In this document: one piece after another, positions 7,259-10,464 of the stretch
Numbering within the stretch: position 1 is the first letter of the stretch
Layout of the letters: each line of letters begins with the position of its first letter
Assembly: GCA_022567815.1 (NCBI GenBank)
Contig: JADFGI010000075.1
Span: 1 to 10,464, forward strand
Source: Nitrospinota bacterium
GTDB lineage: Bacteria; Nitrospinota; Nitrospinia; Nitrospinales; VA-1
Length of the DNA stretch: 10,464 nucleotides
Direction of reading: 5' to 3'
Made by a program: the position numbers and the translations under genes
The notes under the pieces: generated by a model
The model's database searches: none
What the model was told of the DNA's origin: nothing
What the model saw: the letters and a program-made list of their open reading frames with translations, nothing else

Positions 7259-7360
7259 TTGATAACAAAAAACATTTACAATCTCACTGCTCTTCTTGCC
7301 TGCGCTTGTTGTTGCGCGTGTTACGGCTGTATGTGTTGTCATAGGAGTAGTGGACTATGA
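7259..7360 (+). CDS. Cysteine-rich leader peptide of a putative attenuator
   Basis: A 33-codon frame from TTG 7259 to TGA 7358-7360. Its product has eight cysteines in thirteen residues (CACCCACYGCMCC, residues 15-27) after a short ordinary N-terminus. It sits about 20 nt after the predicted transcription start, has AAAGAAG (7246-7252) at a suitable distance as a weak Shine-Dalgarno, and is followed by an intrinsic terminator and then a cysteine synthase gene. This is the layout of a ribosome-sensing leader: low Cys-tRNA would stall ribosomes on the Cys codons and change downstream folding. Poly-cysteine leader frames controlling cysteine genes are known in mycobacteria. Translation is inferred, because the start is TTG and not ATG. 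A metal-binding mini-protein is the alternative, but position and context favour a leader. Confidence 0.72.
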   Translation: MITKNIYNLTALLACACCCACYGCMCCHRSSGL

Positions 7361-7363
7361 ATG

Positions 7364-7406
7364 TTTTCAGATGACTAAATAGATAACAAACTCTTTCATC
7401 AGAGAA
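7364..7406 (+). other. Hairpin in the leader, upstream of the terminator
   Basis: TTTTCAGATGA (7364-7374) can pair with TCATCAGAGAA (7396-7406): ten pairs including one U-G, with one A-A mismatch, closing a 21-nt loop. It begins just after the leader stop codon and ends 4 nt before the terminator, so it can fold alongside the terminator and is not by itself an antiterminator. It may be a pause or spacer element. Confidence 0.45.
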
Positions 7407-7410
7407 ATTC

Positions 7411-7448
7411 AAAACCCACTTTCATTCGAATGTGGGTTTTTTGTTTTT
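7411..7448 (+). terminator. Intrinsic terminator (attenuator) before cysM
   Basis: AAAACCCAC (7411-7419) pairs perfectly with GTGGGTTTT (7432-7440) over a 12-nt loop, and the right arm runs into TTTTTTGTTTTT (7437-7448). It lies between the Cys-rich leader and the cysteine synthase start on the same strand, so it would stop transcripts before the structural genes unless prevented from forming. Confidence 0.85.
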
Positions 7449-7502
7449 ATATCGGTCTTTTTATCCGGTGGGGTATGAACAGAAAATCAGTTTGAGGTAG
7501 TC

Positions 7503-8465
7503 GTGGCAACAGTGTTTGAAAATACCGTGGTTGAAGAGAAACCGGCAACTTCGAGTAGACTTGCCCGGAGTCCCATTGTAGAACGTGTTGGCAAGACTCC
7601 GTTACTCAAGATTTCCGCTCTCGCGCCAGAGGTTGCGCCGGTGCAGATTTATGCCAAAGCCGAGTGGTACAACCCCGGCGGTTCGGTAAAGGACCGGGCG
7701 GCTTTGAGGATGATTCTCGACGGCGAAAAATCCGGGAAACTGACGCATGAGAAAATTATTCTCGATGCGACTTCCGGAAACACCGGTGTCGCTTACGCCA
7801 TGTTAGGCGCGGCGGTGGGATATAAAGTAAAACTTGTTATACCAGCCAACGCCGGCGCCCTATTCAAGAGTATCTTGATCGCCTATGGCGCCGAGCTGGT
7901 TTTTTCTGACCCCCAACACGGCTCCGATGGTGCCATTCGCCAGGCCATGCGGATCTATTCGGAGGAACCTGCACGATATTTTTACCCGGACCAATACAAC
8001 AACCCAGAGAATTGGTTGGCGCACTACGAGACGACCGGACCTGAAATCATCCGGCAGACAGATGGACAAGTAACTCATTTCATCGCGGGTCTGGGGACCA
8101 GCGGCACCTTCATCGGTTGCGGCCGCCGGCTCAAAGAGTACAATGAGGCTATTCAGTTGATTTCGGTGCAACCCGTTTCTCCTTTGCACGGTCTGGAGGG
8201 GCTGAAACACATGGATTCCGCAATGATACCCGGTTTTTACGATGCCGATTTAGCCGATGAAAATATTGAAGTAAGCACAGAACATGCTCAACGGATGGTA
8301 AAGCGTCTTGCGAAAGAAGAAGGGCTATTGGTAGGTCTCTCCTCTGGGGCAGTTTTAGCCGCGGCGGTGAGAATTGCCGGAAAACTTAAATCCGGCTTAA
8401 TCGTAGTCATATTTGCGGATAGTGCTCACAAGTATTTTGATCAAAGATTTTGGGGAGAGGATTAA
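7503..8465 (+). CDS. cysM: PLP-dependent cysteine synthase, CysM type
   Basis: A 320-residue fold-type II PLP enzyme that makes cysteine by beta-replacement. It contains KTPLLKI (31-37), the PLP lysine K63 in NPGGSVKDRA, TSGNTG (90-95), the glycine-rich phosphate loop GLGTSGTFIG (196-205) and GLSSGA (278-283). The usual O-acetylserine-sulfhydrylase segment (M-P-x-x-x-S-x-E-R-R) is replaced by IPANAGALFKS (113-123), pointing to an altered acceptor or sulfur donor. Given the JAMM and carrier/activator genes behind it, I infer use of a carrier-protein thiocarboxylate as sulfur donor, as mycobacterial CysM does with O-phosphoserine and CysO. GTG 7503 follows GAGG (7494-7497) at 5 nt. It is the first structural gene behind the leader-terminator, and the JAMM gene follows immediately. 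Confidence 0.9.
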   Translation: MATVFENTVVEEKPATSSRLARSPIVERVGKTPLLKISALAPEVAPVQIYAKAEWYNPGGSVKDRAALRMILDGEKSGKLTHEKIILDATSGNTGVAYAMLGAAVGYKVKLVIPANAGALFKSILIAYGAELVFSDPQHGSDGAIRQAMRIYSEEPARYFYPDQYNNPENWLAHYETTGPEIIRQTDGQVTHFIAGLGTSGTFIGCGRRLKEYNEAIQLISVQPVSPLHGLEGLKHMDSAMIPGFYDADLADENIEVSTEHAQRMVKRLAKEEGLLVGLSSGAVLAAAVRIAGKLKSGLIVVIFADSAHKYFDQRFWGED

Positions 8466-8894
8466 TTGGCACTTAAAATCGATAAAGAAAATTTTGAGTT
8501 AATCAAAGCTTACGGAGCAGAATCTTACCCTCTTGAATGCTGTGGTTTTTTACTTGGTAAACAAAATGATGGCGACAAAGAAGTGATGATCACACTTCCT
8601 GCTCATAATGCAAGGGTAGAGCAAGAGAGCCACCATCGATTTTTGATCACGCCGCAAGCCTTTTTGGAAGGAGAAAAATTTGCTAACGACCGGGGGTTGG
8701 ATGTCGTAGGTTTTTATCACTCGCACCCGAATGCCGAGGCCAGGCCATCTGATTACGATCTGGAACATGGTTGGCCCTGGTATTCTTATATTATCGTCTC
8801 AGTGAAAAGTCAAAAAGCTGAAGCTGTGACATCGTGGGTTTTACAAGACGACCGAGTAAAATTCATTAAGGAAGAGATAATTTTTGTTAATTAA
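8466..8894 (+). CDS. mec: JAMM/MPN+ zinc metalloprotease, Mec-like
   Basis: A 142-residue JAMM (MPN+) domain protein with a complete zinc site: E24 in PLECCGFLLG and the HxHP...S..D signature (H85, H87, S95, D98 in YHSHPNAEARPSDYD). In mycobacteria Mec hydrolyses the CysO-cysteine adduct to release cysteine and regenerate the carrier; related JAMM proteins trim residues after the Gly-Gly of sulfur carriers. Its position between cysM and a gene encoding a CysO-like domain makes the same role likely here. The TTG start comes directly after the cysM stop (TAATTG), and the purine-rich GGGGAGAGG at the end of cysM serves as ribosome site at about 5 nt. Size and motif are typical; no signal peptide is visible, so it should be cytoplasmic. 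Confidence 0.9.
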   Translation: MALKIDKENFELIKAYGAESYPLECCGFLLGKQNDGDKEVMITLPAHNARVEQESHHRFLITPQAFLEGEKFANDRGLDVVGFYHSHPNAEARPSDYDLEHGWPWYSYIIVSVKSQKAEAVTSWVLQDDRVKFIKEEIIFVN

Positions 8895-8895
8895 A

Positions 8896-8932
8896 CCATC
8901 TATCCGATCACTCCGAGTCATCGGATGAATGG
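8896..8932 (+). other. Intercistronic stem-loop before the carrier-activator gene
   Basis: CCATCTATCCGAT (8896-8908) and ATCGGATGAATGG (8920-8932) are inverted repeats matching at 11 of 13 positions around an 11-nt loop. The stem ends directly at the strong AAGGAGAG ribosome site (8933-8940) of the next gene and has no U-tract, so it is not a terminator. It may tune mRNA stability or translation of the third gene relative to the first two. Confidence 0.6.
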
Positions 8933-8945
8933 AAGGAGAGAAACC

Positions 8946-10379
8946 ATGTCCATTAAAATATTGATCCCGACTGCGCTCAGGCAATACGCTCAAAATCGAG
9001 ATAGTGTCGAGTTGTCGGGTAAAAATGCTGGCGAGCTCCTGGAGAATTTGACTCGTGAATTCCCGGATCTAAAAAAGCATCTGTATGATGAAGACGGTAA
9101 GGTTCGAAATTTCGTGAACATTTACGTCAACGACGACGATATTCGATACCTCCAGTCCTATGAAACCGAAGTCAACGACGGCGATATCATCAGCATCATC
9201 CCGTCCGTGGCTGGTGGCGCTGAAGCGGTCAACGGTGAATTTTCCAAAGCAGAAATCGAGCGTTACAGCCGGCATCTGATCATGCCGGAGGTGGCAATGG
9301 AAGGTCAGCGGAAGTTGAAGCGGGCCAGTGTACTTTTGGTCGGAATGGGAGGACTGGGCTCGCCCACTGCAATGTATTTGGCTGCAGCTGGTGTTGGCCG
9401 AATCGGTATTGTCGATTTTGATGTGGTGGATTTTTCAAACTTGCAGCGCCAAATCATTTTTTCAACTGAAGATGTTGGGCGGCCGAAATTGCAAGCTGCG
9501 GAGGAGAGGTTGCAAGGCATCAATCCTAATCTGGAAATAGAGACCTATGAAACGCGTCTCACTTCTGAAAATGCCCTGAAAATTCTCGAAAATTACGATA
9601 TCATCATCGATGGCACGGATAATTTTCCCACCCGCTATCTGGTCAACGATGCTTGCGTTCTTTTAGGCAAGCCAAATGTTTACGGCAGCATCTTTCGCTT
9701 CGAAGGGCAGGCCTCGGTGTTTTATGCCAAGGAAGGGCCGTGCTACCGCTGCCTCTATCCGGAACCGCCGCCGCCCGGGTTGGTGCCGAGCTGCGCCGAA
9801 GGGGGAGTTCTGGGCATTCTTCCGGGAAACATCGGCATGATTCAGGCCACCGAAGCGGTTAAACTTATTTTGGGGAAAGGCGAGCCTTTGATCGGCCGGC
9901 TGCTTTTGTTTGATGCGCTGGCGATGAAGTACCGTGAATTGAAATTGCGTAAAGACCCCAATTGCCCTATTTGTGGTGAAAATCCAACCGTTACGGAATT
10001 GATCGATTATGAGCACTTTTGCGGCATCGGCACAGAGGCGGATAAGATCGTGTTAGAACCTGAATTCGAAATATCGGTCGAAGAGTTAAAGGCCAAAATA
10101 ACAGGGGAGGACACGCCCTTTATACTGGACGTCCGGGAACCCCACGAATTCGAAATCTGCCGAATCCCAAACTCAGTTCTGATTCCGTTAGCTGAAGTTG
10201 AAAAACGGGTGCATGAATTAAATCGCTCGTCGGAAATCGTCGTGCACTGCAAAGCGGGCGGGCGCAGCGCCAAGGCGGTGAAATTTTTAAAGGAGGCGGG
10301 TTTTGAGAAAGTCAAGAACCTCAAGGGCGGCATTTTGGCCTGGGCGGACAGGATTGACCCGAGCGTACCGAAGTACTGA
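8946..10379 (+). CDS. cysO-moeZ: Fused CysO-like sulfur carrier / MoeB-ThiF adenylyltransferase / rhodanese
   Basis: A 477-residue three-domain protein. Residues 1-91 are a ubiquitin-fold sulfur carrier closest in pattern to mycobacterial CysO (RNFVNIYVNDDDIR, 54-67; IIPSVAGG ending in G90-G91). Residues about 100-365 are a MoeB/ThiF E1-like domain: YSRHLIMPE (107-115), GMGGLGSP (133-140), DFD (157-159), NLQRQ (165-169), DGTDNFPTR (222-230), zinc CYRC (266-269) and CPIC (340-343), and the PSCAEGG cysteine C283. Residues about 375-477 are a rhodanese with active-site loop CKAGGRS (C435). The E1 would adenylate the carrier's C-terminal glycine and the rhodanese would deliver sulfur to form a thiocarboxylate for CysM. 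The diglycine is internal, so processing after G91 is required; the JAMM protease is the likely agent. ATG 8946 is chosen over ATG 8925 because AAGGAGAG (8933-8940) precedes it. Confidence 0.92.
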   Translation: MSIKILIPTALRQYAQNRDSVELSGKNAGELLENLTREFPDLKKHLYDEDGKVRNFVNIYVNDDDIRYLQSYETEVNDGDIISIIPSVAGGAEAVNGEFSKAEIERYSRHLIMPEVAMEGQRKLKRASVLLVGMGGLGSPTAMYLAAAGVGRIGIVDFDVVDFSNLQRQIIFSTEDVGRPKLQAAEERLQGINPNLEIETYETRLTSENALKILENYDIIIDGTDNFPTRYLVNDACVLLGKPNVYGSIFRFEGQASVFYAKEGPCYRCLYPEPPPPGLVPSCAEGGVLGILPGNIGMIQATEAVKLILGKGEPLIGRLLLFDALAMKYRELKLRKDPNCPICGENPTVTELIDYEHFCGIGTEADKIVLEPEFEISVEELKAKITGEDTPFILDVREPHEFEICRIPNSVLIPLAEVEKRVHELNRSSEIVVHCKAGGRSAKAVKFLKEAGFEKVKNLKGGILAWADRIDPSVPKY

Positions 10380-10397
10380 TTGAGATTATCTTGGAAA

Positions 10398-10463
10398 TCA
10401 AATAAACTCAACATGCTGTTCCATATCCTCAAGCTCCATCACATCCACAATCAACATTAAACC
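10398..10463 (-). CDS. Possible 3' end of an unidentified gene entering from the right edge
   Basis: On the minus strand a frame is open from the window edge to TGA (10398-10400), with about 21 codons ending in MELEDMEQHVEFI. It would be convergent with the carrier-activator gene, 18 bp apart. It is too short to recognise and may be chance. Confidence 0.25.
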   Translation of the reverse strand, partial: GLMLIVDVMELEDMEQHVEFI

Positions 10464-10464
10464 A

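Noticed and set aside
7299..7345. A leucine-rich reading of the leader in the +2 frame (LRLLLRVLRLYVLS)
   Set aside because: That frame has no ATG, GTG or TTG start upstream after the predicted transcription start. It also does not match the downstream pathway, unlike the Cys frame.
8925..8945. ATG 8925 as start of the carrier fusion
   Set aside because: Its first codons are the ribosome site of ATG 8946, and it lies inside the preceding stem-loop.
10380..10411. Possible terminator after the fusion gene (TTGAG ... CTCAA)
   Set aside because: Only a 5-bp stem with a large loop and no U-tract.

Overview
The window looks like metagenome-type sequence from Gram-negative bacteria. It splits into two parts of different character that meet abruptly near 4,860. 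The left part (1-4,868) reads as GC-richer and holds lipid A/Kdo genes: two tandem Kdo-transferase (WaaA) paralogues on the minus strand, the upstream one intact and the downstream one ending early at the window edge; then, divergently, lpxK, a small isoprenylcysteine-methyltransferase-like membrane protein, a 139-bp palindromic MITE-like repeat, and a metal-dependent amidohydrolase of the nucleoside-deaminase type. The right part (4,858-10,464) reads as more AT-rich, with different codon use. Composition was judged by eye, not computed.

At the join, the 3' end of the amidohydrolase gene overlaps by 11 bp a 73-codon reading frame that resembles only the C-terminal arm of the MeaB/ArgK GTPase. 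The GTPase body is absent from the window. The fragment lies directly upstream of a split methylmalonyl-CoA mutase (large catalytic subunit plus separate B12-binding subunit). The simplest reading is a meaB-mutase operon whose 5' part has been replaced, by rearrangement or by a chimeric assembly.

The most interesting region is 7,204-10,379, which looks like a self-contained cysteine-biosynthesis operon using a protein-bound sulfur carrier, like the mycobacterial CysO-CysM-Mec route. It begins with a near-consensus sigma-70 promoter (TTGACA, 17 bp, TATATT). Next come a short reading frame for a 33-residue leader peptide with 8 cysteines in 13 residues, and an intrinsic terminator. Together these have the layout of a cysteine-sensing transcription attenuator. 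The genes behind it are a CysM-type cysteine synthase, a JAMM metalloprotease resembling Mec, and a three-domain protein fusing a CysO-like sulfur carrier, a MoeB/ThiF adenylyltransferase and a rhodanese. The carrier's Gly-Gly is internal in the fusion, so a cleavage is needed before it can be activated; the JAMM protease encoded just upstream is the obvious candidate.

Host assignment is uncertain. The left part needs a lipid A-making Gram-negative; the right part could be another phylum. No rRNA, tRNA, CRISPR array or transposase gene was seen.
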